Part shown: positions 27,483 to 36,140 of the stretch, in pieces
Position numbering within the stretch: the first letter of the stretch is position 1
Layout of the letters: the number at the start of each line of letters is the position of its first letter
Assembly (NCBI RefSeq): GCF_017565405.1
Contig: NZ_JAGEKR010000008.1
Coordinates: 1 to 64,000 of the forward strand
Source of the DNA: Allobranchiibius sp. CTAmp26
GTDB lineage: Bacteria > Actinomycetota > Actinomycetes > Actinomycetales > Dermatophilaceae
Direction: 5' to 3'
DNA length: 64,000 nucleotides
Notes under the pieces: model-generated
Database searches by the model: none
What the model was told of the DNA's origin: nothing
Seen by the model: the letters and a program-made list of their open reading frames with translations, nothing else
Position numbers and translations under genes: made by a program

Positions 27483-29591
27483 GTGACCCCGACACCGACC
27501 GCCGCCGGCAGCCTCGACATCGATCAGGTCGCCGCACGCGTACTCACCGACCTGGCGGGCCCTGACGCGCAGCTGCGCGACGGCCAGGGGGAGGCCCTGC
27601 ACGCGCTGACCCGTCCCGGTGCCCGGGTGCTGGTCGTGCAGGCGACGGGCTGGGGCAAGTCGGCGGTCTACTGGATCGCGACGTCGTGGAGCAGGCAGGC
27701 CGGCCGGGGCCCGACACTGGTGGTCTCGCCGCTGCTGTCGCTGATGCGGGACCAGGTGGCCGCCGCGGGCCGGGCCGGGCTGCGCGCCGCGACGATCAAC
27801 AGCTCCAACATCGACAGCTGGAGCGCGATCGAGGCCGACCTGGCCTCCGGCGCTCTCGACGTGATCCTGGTATCGCCCGAGCGCCTCGCCAATCCGGGGT
27901 TCGGCGCCCGGGTGATGCAGACCCTGGCCGGGCGGCTCGGCCTGGTCGTCATCGACGAGGCGCACTCGGTGTCCGACTGGGGTCACGACTTCCGGCCGGA
28001 CTACCGACGCGTGTCGGACGTGCTGCAGCAGGTGCACCCCGATCTCCCGGTGCTCGCGACCACCGCCACGGCGAACTCCCGGGTGGTCGAGGACCTGGCG
28101 CGTCAGTTCGGCACCGACACCACGGTGCTGCGCGGGCCCCTCGCGCGTTCCAGTCTCGAGTTGGCGGTGCTGCCGACGATGGGCCCGCTCGAGCGGTACG
28201 CCTGGGTCGTCGACCACCTGCCCAGGCTGCCCGGCTCCGGCATCATCTACGCGCTCACGGTCGCGGACGCCGAGCGGCTCACGCAGGCGCTGCGCACGCG
28301 GTACGCCGAGGACCCCGGGCTGCGGGTCGCGGCGTACACCGGTGGTCTGGAGGCGGGGGAGCGCGAACGGCTGGAGGACGCGCTGCGCGCGGGCGAGGTC
28401 AAGGCGCTGGTGGCCACGTCGGCGCTCGGGATGGGCTACGACAAGCCCGACCTGGGTTTCGTGGTGCATGTGGGCGCGCCGCCCTCGCCGGTGTCGTACT
28501 ACCAGCAGGTGGGTCGTGCGGGTCGTGCGATCGACCACGCACCCGTCGCGCTGCTGCCGTCCGCCGGTGACGAGGGCGTGTGGGACTACTTCGCGACGAC
28601 GACGATCCCGCGCGAGGACGACGTACGCCGCCTGCTGGCCTCGCTCGGCGACGCGAACTCACCGCAGTCCGTGCCCGCGCTGGAGGCGGAGACCGGGTTG
28701 CGGCGCGGCAAGATCGAGTTGCTGCTCAAGCAGCTCGCCGTCGACGAGGTCGTCAGCCGGGCCACCGACGGGTGGAGCGTCACCGGGACGCCGTGGACCT
28801 ACGACGGCGCGCACTATGAGGGCGTCCTCGCCGGACGCCGCCGCGAGGCCGACATCATGCGGTCCTACATCGCGGGCGAACGATGCCTGATGGCGCTGCT
28901 GCAGGAATCCCTCGACGATCCGGCCGCGCAGCCCTGCGGTCGCTGCTCGGTGTGCACCGGCCATCTGCCCGACGGCTGGTCCGACCACGCCGACCCGCAG
29001 ACCGTGCGCGACCTGGCCGCGGTGCTGCGTGCCGACCAGCAGGTGCTCGAACCCCGCAAGCTGTGGCCCGGTGGCGCGTTCGGGGCGAAGGGCCGCATCC
29101 CACCGCAGCTCGCGGCCGCACCCGGGCGCGTGCTGGTGCACGCCGATGCGGCGGAGTGGAGCGAGCTGCGGGCCGGACCGTTACGCCACGACGAAGCGGC
29201 ACCACAGGAGCTGCAGGACGCCGCCGTACGGGTGCTCGCCGGCTGGAAAGACGACTGGCCGGCTCGCCCGGAGGTCGTGGTCTCGTGCGCGGTGGACGGG
29301 CATCCGCTGCTCACTGCGTCCCTGGCGGAGCGGCTGGCCGCCGTAGGGCGGATGACGTACGCCGCGTGGGCGGTCGCCAGCCCCGATGTGGCCGACCTCG
29401 CGTCCTCGGACGAGGCGGCCGCCTGGCGCACCGCGTTCGCGGGCAGTGAGCTCCCGGCGGTCGAGGGGCAGACCGTGCTGCTGGTGCTCGATGCATCGCG
29501 GTCAGGGTGGTCGGTCACGGTCGCCACGGCGACGCTGCGCGAGGCGGGGGCCGGCGCGGTCCTCCCGTTGCTCATCCACCGCACGGTCTGA
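27483..29591 (+). CDS. RecQ-like superfamily 2 DNA helicase
   Basis: A 702-residue DEAD/DEAH-type helicase. Motif 0/I reads LRDGQGEALHAL and QATGWGKSAVYWIA, motif II is VIDEAHSVSDWGHDFRPDYRR (with the RecQ aromatic-rich loop), motif III is ATTATAN, and motifs V-VI include TSALGMGYDKPDLGFVVH and YYQQVGRAGR. A Cys cluster, ERCLMALLQ...CGRCSVC, matches the RecQ zinc finger. The last 200 residues do not look like HRDC; they form an unassigned C-terminal domain seen in actinobacterial relatives. It probably unwinds DNA during repair. ATG 27474 is an alternative start. Confidence 0.85.
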   Translation: MTPTPTAAGSLDIDQVAARVLTDLAGPDAQLRDGQGEALHALTRPGARVLVVQATGWGKSAVYWIATSWSRQAGRGPTLVVSPLLSLMRDQVAAAGRAGLRAATINSSNIDSWSAIEADLASGALDVILVSPERLANPGFGARVMQTLAGRLGLVVIDEAHSVSDWGHDFRPDYRRVSDVLQQVHPDLPVLATTATANSRVVEDLARQFGTDTTVLRGPLARSSLELAVLPTMGPLERYAWVVDHLPRLPGSGIIYALTVADAERLTQALRTRYAEDPGLRVAAYTGGLEAGERERLEDALRAGEVKALVATSALGMGYDKPDLGFVVHVGAPPSPVSYYQQVGRAGRAIDHAPVALLPSAGDEGVWDYFATTTIPREDDVRRLLASLGDANSPQSVPALEAETGLRRGKIELLLKQLAVDEVVSRATDGWSVTGTPWTYDGAHYEGVLAGRRREADIMRSYIAGERCLMALLQESLDDPAAQPCGRCSVCTGHLPDGWSDHADPQTVRDLAAVLRADQQVLEPRKLWPGGAFGAKGRIPPQLAAAPGRVLVHADAAEWSELRAGPLRHDEAAPQELQDAAVRVLAGWKDDWPARPEVVVSCAVDGHPLLTASLAERLAAVGRMTYAAWAVASPDVADLASSDEAAAWRTAFAGSELPAVEGQTVLLVLDASRSGWSVTVATATLREAGAGAVLPLLIHRTV

Positions 29592-29606
29592 CGCCGACCC
29601 GCCTCT

Positions 29607-29686
29607 CCCGCCGAGTGGCATAGGTATATGTCGAGTGCACCGGGTGGAGGTACGCCGCTCGATACATAGGTATGCCACTCGGCGGG
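29607..29686. repeat. nested palindromic repeat, family B copy 2
   Basis: Perfect 16-bp arms CCCGCCGAGTGGCATA (29607-29622) and its complement (29671-29686) enclose a second, imperfect pair around TCGAG and CTCGA. Arms and order match the element at 8279-8350. It sits between the RecQ-like gene and a membrane protein gene that are both on the plus strand, so it is not restricted to convergent gaps. Confidence 0.75.
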
Positions 29687-29719
29687 CATCGAGTCCGAGG
29701 CCAGGCAGAATCAGCGACT

Positions 29720-30259
29720 GTGCCGATCAGCGATGCACTACAGCACCCCGTCCGCGCCTACGTCCACGCGGCGGGCGATCTCGAGACTTCCCGCGCGGAG
29801 AGCAGGATGTCGGCGTACGTCTACGGCGAGATCCTGGTGCTCGCGGCGACTGCGGGTGTCTCCCAGTCCGACATCCGCTCCGGGCGGTCGCTCCTCGTGG
29901 TGCTGGGCACAATCCTGTCGACGTACATCGCGCACGCGCTCGCCGACATCGTCGGCGCAGCCCTCACCGGTCACTCACTGACGGGGATGGTGCGACACGA
30001 GCTGCGTGACTCGGTCCCCGTCGTGAGTGCGGGTGTGCCCTCCCTGGTCCTGCTGGGTGTCGCCGCGCTCGGATGGCCGCCGGCGGTGTGGGCGCAGTCC
30101 CTCGCCTGCGTGATCCTGATCGTGCGGCTCGGGCTCACCGGGTTGGTCTACCGCCGGTTGCACCGGGGGATGAGTGTGGAGCGTGGCGTCCGGTTCGGGC
30201 TCTCCGTCGCCCTCGTGGCCGCGCTGGTGGTCGCGCTCAAGCTGGTGCTGACCCACTGA
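29720..30259 (+). CDS. integral membrane protein, function unknown
   Basis: A 179-residue protein with an amphipathic N-terminus and four to five membrane helices (GEILVLAATAGVSQ; LLVVLGTILSTYIAHALADIVGAAL; VSAGVPSLVLLGVAALGW; WAQSLACVILIVRLGLTGLVY; VRFGLSVALVAALVVALKLVL). A conserved-looking His (YIAHALAD) lies inside helix 2. No named family could be assigned. The GTG at 29720 is preferred because CAGAAT lies 8 nt upstream; the longer frame from 29672 would start within repeat B. dinB follows on the same strand after 71 bp with its own -10-like box. Confidence 0.65.
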   Translation: MPISDALQHPVRAYVHAAGDLETSRAESRMSAYVYGEILVLAATAGVSQSDIRSGRSLLVVLGTILSTYIAHALADIVGAALTGHSLTGMVRHELRDSVPVVSAGVPSLVLLGVAALGWPPAVWAQSLACVILIVRLGLTGLVYRRLHRGMSVERGVRFGLSVALVAALVVALKLVLTH

Positions 30260-30330
30260 GCTCGTGACGGGTGGCGCCGACGTCCGCCACCCCTCACGCA
30301 TCGCGCCACGCCTCCGGCGAGAATGACCGC

Positions 30331-31656
30331 ATGCGAACGACGGCCAGCATCCTGCACCTGGATCTGGACGCCTTCTTCGCCGCCGTCGAGCAACGCGACA
30401 AGCCCTCCTTGCAAGGGAAGCCCGTCTGCGTCGGCGGCACGGGGCACCGCGGCGTTGTGTCGACCGCGTCGTACGAAGCGCGCGTCTACGGCGCCCGGTC
30501 GGCGATGCCGACGGCTCAGGCGCGCCGGCTGTGCCCGGCTGGTACGGCGTTCCTGTCACCCCGCTTCGGCGCGTACAGCCGCTCGAGCCAGGCGGTGATG
30601 GGGTTGCTGCACGAGCTCTCGCCGGTCGTGCAGCAGGTGTCGGTCGACGAGGCGTACGTCGATCTCGCGGCTGCCGGGATCGAGCTCACCCTCGAGGACG
30701 TCACGGCACGGGTGCGTCGACTGCTCGACGACATCCCCGGCGCGACCGGCGGGCTGACGGCGTCGGCAGGCGTCGCCTCGTCGAAGATGCTGGCCAAGAT
30801 CGCGTCCGACCTGGAGAAGCCGGCGGGGCTGGTCGTCGTACCGCCGGGCCACGAACTGGACGTGCTGGGGCCCTTGCCGGTGCGTGCGATCGGCGGCATC
30901 GGACCTGCCACGGCGACCCGGCTGCGGACGTTCGGTGTCGAGAGCGTCGCGGACCTGCAGCGGATGGGCGAGGCCGATCTGGTCAGCATCTTCGGCGACT
31001 CGCACGGGCGGGGCATCTACCGGCTCGCCCGGGCCCAGGACGACCGCGCGGTGGAGACCGAGCGGGAGGCGAAGAGCGTGTCCGCGGAGGAGACGTTCGA
31101 GGTCGACGTGACCGACCCGCGGGTGCTCGCCGCCGAACTCGCCACGATGAGCACCCGGGTGACTAGTCGGTTGGCCGAGGGGTCGGCGTTCGCCCGGACG
31201 GTGACGATCAAGGTGCGCCAGCACGACTTCACCACCTCGACCCGCTCGGCGACCCTGCCGCACCCGACGGGCGAGCCCGAGGTCATCCGTGCCACCGCGC
31301 AACGGCTGCTCGACGCGGTCGACGTGTCGGATGGGTTGCGGCTGCTCGGGGTCGGTGTGTCCGGCTTCACCACCCACGCGCAGGAGCAGTTCCTCTTCGA
31401 CGACGAGCCCGACGGCGGGCCGGTCGAGGCCGACGTCGCTCCCGTCACGCCCGCGCCACTGCTGCGATCCAGCCAGGGGTGGGCGCCGGGGGCCGACGTC
31501 CGGCACGACGAACTGGGCGCGGGGTGGGTCTGGGGCCGCGGCCTTGGGCGGGTGACCGTGCGGTTCGAAGGCCCGGGTACGCCGCCCGGTCCGGTGCGGA
31601 CGTTCGCCGCCGACGACCCGGCCCTGCATCCCGCCGACCCGCCCGACTGGACCTGA
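30331..31656 (+). CDS. dinB: DNA polymerase IV (Y-family, DinB)
   Basis: A 441-residue translesion polymerase. Catalytic acidic residues lie in ILHLDLDAFFAAVEQ (start) and VSVDEAYVDL, with TASAGVASSKMLAKIASD in the palm and a helix-hairpin-helix region at PVRAIGGIGPATATRLRTFG. The little finger is about residues 240-350. The last 65 residues (GWAPGADVRHDELGAGWVWGRGLGRVTVRFE) form an extra small beta domain typical of actinobacterial DinB2-like proteins, resembling the Tudor-like tails of UvrD helicases. GAGAAT 6 nt before the ATG suggests a leaderless start. No clear SOS box was seen upstream. Confidence 0.93.
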   Translation: MRTTASILHLDLDAFFAAVEQRDKPSLQGKPVCVGGTGHRGVVSTASYEARVYGARSAMPTAQARRLCPAGTAFLSPRFGAYSRSSQAVMGLLHELSPVVQQVSVDEAYVDLAAAGIELTLEDVTARVRRLLDDIPGATGGLTASAGVASSKMLAKIASDLEKPAGLVVVPPGHELDVLGPLPVRAIGGIGPATATRLRTFGVESVADLQRMGEADLVSIFGDSHGRGIYRLARAQDDRAVETEREAKSVSAEETFEVDVTDPRVLAAELATMSTRVTSRLAEGSAFARTVTIKVRQHDFTTSTRSATLPHPTGEPEVIRATAQRLLDAVDVSDGLRLLGVGVSGFTTHAQEQFLFDDEPDGGPVEADVAPVTPAPLLRSSQGWAPGADVRHDELGAGWVWGRGLGRVTVRFEGPGTPPGPVRTFAADDPALHPADPPDWT

Positions 31657-31661
31657 CGGCC

Positions 31662-32453
31662 TCACCAGCGCTGGTCGAAGGAGACCTCGTACGCCTCGAG
31701 CACTCTGCGGCGGTCCAGGTCCAGCACCGCGTCGATCAGCGAGCCGGGGCCGGCGATGTAGGTCCAGGCATCGTCGATGTCCGTCGCCGCGAACCAGGCT
31801 CGATCCGCGGGCCACCACATCTGCGGACCCAGTGCGGACACCCCTTCGGCGAAAGCGGTCGGTCCGCCGAGCGCGTCCACCGCCGACAGCGATCCGCTCA
31901 TCAACGCCATCTCCCGAGCGCCCCACCACGGGATCTCGGCGCATGAGGCAACGAAGCGCCTGGCCGTTGCTGCTGCGCTGTCGGCGTCCCCCTGCAGTCT
32001 GCGTCGCTCCAACTCAATCTGACCGCTGGTCATGTCACCGTTCGACGACAGCAGCATCCCGGAGGCTCCAGAGCCGCTGATGCCGCCGAATCCCTTCCAG
32101 AGCGCGTACCAGCTGAGCTGCGGCGTGGTCGTCGTGTCGATCAGCAACGGCAGCAACCTCGGCAGGTAGTCGCGAGGCAGCGTGCCATCAGTCACGTGGT
32201 ACGGCTCGACCTGGTGATGTAGGAACCCGTTCGGCCCGTCCTGGAAGAAGTCCGGGAGCGCGTCCGACCAGCGGGGTGACGGCGCCTCGTCGCCCGTGCG
32301 CAGCTCGTGCATCAGCCGCACCACCGCTGGAAAACAGTCCGGCACCATGCGCGACACGCCGTCGCCTCCGCGCATCCGCGACAGCGCCCACTCGGCATCG
32401 GCGTCGGAGACGTCGGTGGCAGGAGTCATCCCCTCGAATGCGTACATAGGCAT
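31662..32453 (-). CDS. conserved actinobacterial protein of unknown function
   Basis: A 263-residue soluble protein. It has WALSRMRGGDGVSRMVPDCFPAVVRLMHEL near the start, SWYALWKGFGG in the middle, and a C-terminal signature MWWPADRAWFAATDIDDAWTYIAGPGSLIDAVL. The same order (FPAVVR..., WYALWxGFG, WWPxDRAW, TDID, TYI-G) occurs in a family common in Streptomyces and relatives whose function I do not know. Several in-frame ATGs exist; 32453 is chosen as it follows AGGG. Its stop lies 5 bp from the end of dinB, so the genes converge with almost no gap. Confidence 0.65.
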   Translation of the reverse strand: MPMYAFEGMTPATDVSDADAEWALSRMRGGDGVSRMVPDCFPAVVRLMHELRTGDEAPSPRWSDALPDFFQDGPNGFLHHQVEPYHVTDGTLPRDYLPRLLPLLIDTTTTPQLSWYALWKGFGGISGSGASGMLLSSNGDMTSGQIELERRRLQGDADSAAATARRFVASCAEIPWWGAREMALMSGSLSAVDALGGPTAFAEGVSALGPQMWWPADRAWFAATDIDDAWTYIAGPGSLIDAVLDLDRRRVLEAYEVSFDQRW

Positions 32454-32514
32454 CGACCCTGCAGCAACGGTCGGCCACCCCGCACCCGGTTTATCGCCCG
32501 CCCCGGCGACAGCG

Positions 32515-32594
32515 GCGTCGGAAAGTGGCCGCAGCGCCGACAACTCGCGTCAGCCGCGGTACGCCGCGTCGGAAAGTGACCGCAGCGCCGACAA
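32515..32594. repeat. two 29-bp direct repeats in a divergent promoter region
   Basis: Copy 1 (32515-32543) and copy 2 (32566-32594) both begin GCGTCGGAAAGTG and end CCGCAGCGCCGACAA, differing at one base. Start-to-start spacing is 51 bp, about five helical turns. Each contains GTCGG and CCGAC at its ends, so each unit is a partial palindrome. They lie between the divergent genes starting at 32453 and 32683, upstream of the transglutaminase/ATP-grasp operon. They could be operator sites or a local repeat. Confidence 0.7.
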
Positions 32595-32669
32595 TCCACG
32601 CACGCGGGAAACCGACCGTGGCGCACCAGACGTAACACCGGCGCAACCCGGGCACGCCAGGCGACTGCA

Positions 32670-32675
32670 TAGGGT
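32670..32675 (+). promoter_or_regulatory. -10 box of the transglutaminase/ATP-grasp operon
   Basis: TAGGGT lies 7 nt before GTG 32683, which supports that start and predicts a leaderless operon mRNA. The twin direct repeats end 75 bp upstream of this box. Confidence 0.55.
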
Positions 32676-32682
32676 GTGCCGG

Positions 32683-35600
32683 GTGACGATCCGCGTGGCC
32701 CTCCAGCACCGCACGACCTACACCTTCGATCGCCCGGTGACCGTGCATCCTCACACCGTGCGGCTGCGGCCGGCTCCGCACAGTCGTACGCCGATCACGG
32801 CGTACTCGCTGACCGTCTCCCCGCGCGACCACTTCCTCAACTGGCAACAGGACGCGTTCGGCAACTACCTGGGCCGACTCGTCTTTCCCGAGAAGGTGGG
32901 CGAGCTGGACATCATCGTCGACCTGGTGGCCGACATGACGGTCATCAACCCGTTCGACTTCTTCGTCGAGGACTACGCCGAGACCTACCCGTTCACCTAC
33001 CCGCCGGAGCTGCACGCCGACCTCGAGCCGTATCTGCGACCGGTCGACGACGGTGCGCCGGGCGCCGGGCCGGGGCCGCTCGTGCGGCAGTGGGTGCAGG
33101 ACAAGGTCGAGCGTCCGGCCGGCGGCACCCGCATCGTGGACTTCCTGGTCGGCATCAACCAGCGGGTGCGGGACGACGTGGACTACAGCGTCCGCCTCGA
33201 GACCGGCGTCCAGCAGCCCGACGAGACCCTCGGCAAGCACCTGGGTTCCTGCCGGGACAGCGCCTGGCTGCTGGTCTCGGTGCTGCGTCAGCTGGGCCTG
33301 GCCGCGCGCTTCGTCTCGGGCTACCTGGTGCAGTTGACCGCCGACCAGGCAGCAATCGGCGGTCCGAGCGGGCCGACCCAGGACTTCACCGACCTGCACG
33401 CATGGGCCGAGGTCTTCATCCCCGGCGCCGGATGGGTGGGGCTGGACGCGACCTCGGGCCTGTTCGCCGGCGAGGGGCACATCCCGCTCTGCGCGACGCC
33501 GCACCCCTCCAGCTCCGCGCCGATCTCCGGAGCCACCGACTTCACCGGCGTGCAGTTCTCCTTCTCCAACTCCGTGACCCGGGTCTTCGAGGACCCGCGC
33601 GTCACGAAGCCGTACTCCGAGGAGCAGTGGCAGGGCGTCCAGGCGCTCGGGACCCACGTCGACGACCTGCTGGCCGAGGGCGACGTACGCCTCACGATGG
33701 GCGGGGAACCGACCTTCGTAAGCGTGGGGGACACCTCCGACCCGCAGTGGGAGACCGCCGCCGATGGTGCCGAGAAGCGCCAGCTGGCAACGCAGTTGGC
33801 CGACAAGCTGCGCGCGCGGTGGGCCCCCGAGGGCTTGACCCACCACGGTCAGGGGAAGTGGTACCCCGGTGAGCCGCTGCCGCGGTGGCAGATCGGGCTG
33901 CTCTGGCGGCATGACGGTCAACCACTCTGGCGCGACCAGTCCTTGCTCGACGACCCATGGTCGGCACCGCGCGTCGAGGCCGGCTCCACGGCCGCGGGGG
34001 AGTCGGTACGCGCGCTGGCTCTGGCGGTCGCAGCCCGCCTGGGCGTGCCTGCGGAGGTGACGCGCGCGGCGTACGAGGATCCGCTGAACGAGCTCCTCAC
34101 CCAGGCCCGCGACCCCCGCGGGGAGCGCCCGGACGAGCGCATCACGCCGGAGACGGGCGCCGACCAGCGTGCACGCGAGCTGGCAGCCGTCGACGCGTCC
34201 GCCGGCATGCCAGCCGGGTGGGTCGTGCCGGTCTTCTCCGATCCGGACGGCGACGGCTGGGCGACCGCGCACTGGCGCACCCGCCGCGAGCGCCTCTTCC
34301 TGATGCCCGGCACCTCCCCACTGGGGCTGCGCCTCCCACTGGCGTCCGTGGCCTGGACCGAGGCGCCCTACGTGCCCGACCGGTCGCCGTTCGCGGCGCG
34401 CGGCCCGTTGCCGCGGATCGACCCGATCACGGTCCCCGACGACGTACCGGCTGCCCCTGTCCGCGACATCGAGGACTCGCCGCGCACCGCCCTGGCGGTG
34501 GAGGAGCGCGACGGTCACGTCTTCGTGTTCCTGCCGCCCTGGGACGACTTCGAGCACGGCGTCAGCCTGCTCGCCGCGATCGAGGGTGCGGCCGCTGCGA
34601 CCGGCGTACCCGTGGTGCTGGAGGGTTACCCGCCGCCCGGCGACGGCCGCGTCCAGACCCTCAGCGTCACGCCGGACCCGGGCGTGATCGAGGTCAACCT
34701 GCAGCCGACGAGCAGTTGGCCGGAGCTGGTGCACCTCACCGAGAGCCTGGACGACGACGCCCGTCACTCGCGGCTCGCGACCGAGAAGTTCGACCTCGAC
34801 GGCACCCACACCGGCACCGGAGGCGGCAACCACATCACCCTCGGCGGGGCGACCCCGGCCGACAGTCCGATGCTGCGGCGACCGGACCTGCTGCGCAGCA
34901 TGATCACGTTCTGGCAGCACCACCCGGCGCTGTCGTACGTCTTCTCCGGCCGGTTCATCGGCCCGACCAGCCAGAGCCCGCGGGTGGACGAGGGTCGCGC
35001 GGAGACGCTCTACGAGCTGGAGATCGCGTTCTCCGAGCTCGAGCGCGTCACGAGCGATCCCCTGCAGCAGGGCAAGGAGTCGCTGCCCTGGCTCACCGAC
35101 CGGCTGTTGCGGCACCTGCTGACCGACATCACCGGCAACACCCACCGCAGCGAGTTCTGCATCGACAAGCTCTACAGCCCCGATTCGGACCGCGGCCGGC
35201 TCGGACTGCTGGAGATGCGCGGCTTCGAGATGCCGCCGCACCCGCGCATGGCGTTGGTGCAGGCGCTGCTCGTGCGCACCCTCGTCGCCCGGTTCTGGTC
35301 GAGGCCGTACGCCGCGCCGCTCATCCCGTGGGGCACCCGGCTGCACGACCGCTTCCTGCTGCCCGCCTTCGCGTCGGCGGATCTGCGCGACGTGATCGAC
35401 GACCTCAACGTGTTCTTGCGCGAAAGCGTTAGTGACACAACGCGTTTCGACCCCGCCTGGGTCGGCCCGTTCCACGAGTTCCGCTTCCCCCGGTTGGGAG
35501 AGGTCGACGTGGCCGGAGTGCACCTGGAGCTGCGGCAGGCACTCGAGCCGTGGAACGTGCTCGGGGAGGAGGTCGGCCGTGGCGGAACGTCGCGGTACGT

Positions 35601-36072
35601 CGACTCCTCCGTCGAGCGCGTCCAGGTCTCCGCGACCGGACTGCTGCCCGAGCGGCACGTGGTGACCTGCAACGGCGTGCCCATGCCCCTGCTCCCGGTG
35701 CCCGGCACGGGTGGTCAGGTCGCGGGCGGTGTGCGCTACCGCGCGTGGGCGCCGCCGTCGGCGCTGCACCCGACGATCGGGGTGCATTCACCGCTCGTCT
35801 TCGACCTGGTCGACCGTTGGAACGACCGTTCTCTCGGTGGCTTCACGTACCACGTTACGCACCCCGGGGGCCGGTCCTACGAGCATTACCCGGTCAACGC
35901 CGCCGAAGCGGAGACCCGCCGGGGGAGCCGCTTCGAGGCAGCCGGCCACACCGCCGGACCGGTCGACACCAGCGCGTGGCCGACCACCGCGAGCACCGCG
36001 TACGCCAGTGCCGACTATCCCGCCACGCTCGACCTGCGACGCTTCTCGGCCGGCCACAAGGCGACCTCGTAG
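32683..36072 (+). CDS. transglutaminase-like domain fused to DUF2126 (putative amidoligase-associated)
   Basis: An 1129-residue cytoplasmic protein, first gene of a three-gene operon. Residues 1-300 are a bacterial transglutaminase/protease fold: an N-terminal beta module (RVALQHRTTYTFDRPV) and catalytic Cys190 (GSCRDSAW), His239 (DLHAW) and Asp255 (GLDATSG). From about residue 335 (LTMGGEPTFVS) to the end runs DUF2126, a large domain with motifs such as GGGNHITLGGATP and HRSEFCIDKLYSPDS. The fold probably hydrolyses or transfers peptide amides, while DUF2126 has been proposed as an amidoligase-type domain. Substrate unknown. GTG 32683 is chosen over the long upstream extension because of the -10 box 7 nt upstream. 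Confidence 0.85.
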   Translation: MTIRVALQHRTTYTFDRPVTVHPHTVRLRPAPHSRTPITAYSLTVSPRDHFLNWQQDAFGNYLGRLVFPEKVGELDIIVDLVADMTVINPFDFFVEDYAETYPFTYPPELHADLEPYLRPVDDGAPGAGPGPLVRQWVQDKVERPAGGTRIVDFLVGINQRVRDDVDYSVRLETGVQQPDETLGKHLGSCRDSAWLLVSVLRQLGLAARFVSGYLVQLTADQAAIGGPSGPTQDFTDLHAWAEVFIPGAGWVGLDATSGLFAGEGHIPLCATPHPSSSAPISGATDFTGVQFSFSNSVTRVFEDPRVTKPYSEEQWQGVQALGTHVDDLLAEGDVRLTMGGEPTFVSVGDTSDPQWETAADGAEKRQLATQLADKLRARWAPEGLTHHGQGKWYPGEPLPRWQIGLLWRHDGQPLWRDQSLLDDPWSAPRVEAGSTAAGESVRALALAVAARLGVPAEVTRAAYEDPLNELLTQARDPRGERPDERITPETGADQRARELAAVDASAGMPAGWVVPVFSDPDGDGWATAHWRTRRERLFLMPGTSPLGLRLPLASVAWTEAPYVPDRSPFAARGPLPRIDPITVPDDVPAAPVRDIEDSPRTALAVEERDGHVFVFLPPWDDFEHGVSLLAAIEGAAAATGVPVVLEGYPPPGDGRVQTLSVTPDPGVIEVNLQPTSSWPELVHLTESLDDDARHSRLATEKFDLDGTHTGTGGGNHITLGGATPADSPMLRRPDLLRSMITFWQHHPALSYVFSGRFIGPTSQSPRVDEGRAETLYELEIAFSELERVTSDPLQQGKESLPWLTDRLLRHLLTDITGNTHRSEFCIDKLYSPDSDRGRLGLLEMRGFEMPPHPRMALVQALLVRTLVARFWSRPYAAPLIPWGTRLHDRFLLPAFASADLRDVIDDLNVFLRESVSDTTRFDPAWVGPFHEFRFPRLGEVDVAGVHLELRQALEPWNVLGEEVGRGGTSRYVDSSVERVQVSATGLLPERHVVTCNGVPMPLLPVPGTGGQVAGGVRYRAWAPPSALHPTIGVHSPLVFDLVDRWNDRSLGGFTYHVTHPGGRSYEHYPVNAAEAETRRGSRFEAAGHTAGPVDTSAWPTTASTAYASADYPATLDLRRFSAGHKATS

Positions 36073-36140
36073 GGTGAGCGGATCATGATGTCGGTCAAGG
36101 TTGCTCGCGCGTCCGAACACCTCGTCGAGGTCCAATCACG

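Noticed and set aside
32515-32594. CRISPR array
   Set aside because: Two 29-bp repeats with a 22-bp spacer superficially fit, but there are only two units, the spacer is not distinctive, and no cas genes are present.
32491-35787. 1098-codon open frame on the minus strand
   Set aside because: Mirror of the transglutaminase-DUF2126 gene, with no recognisable domain; a shadow frame.
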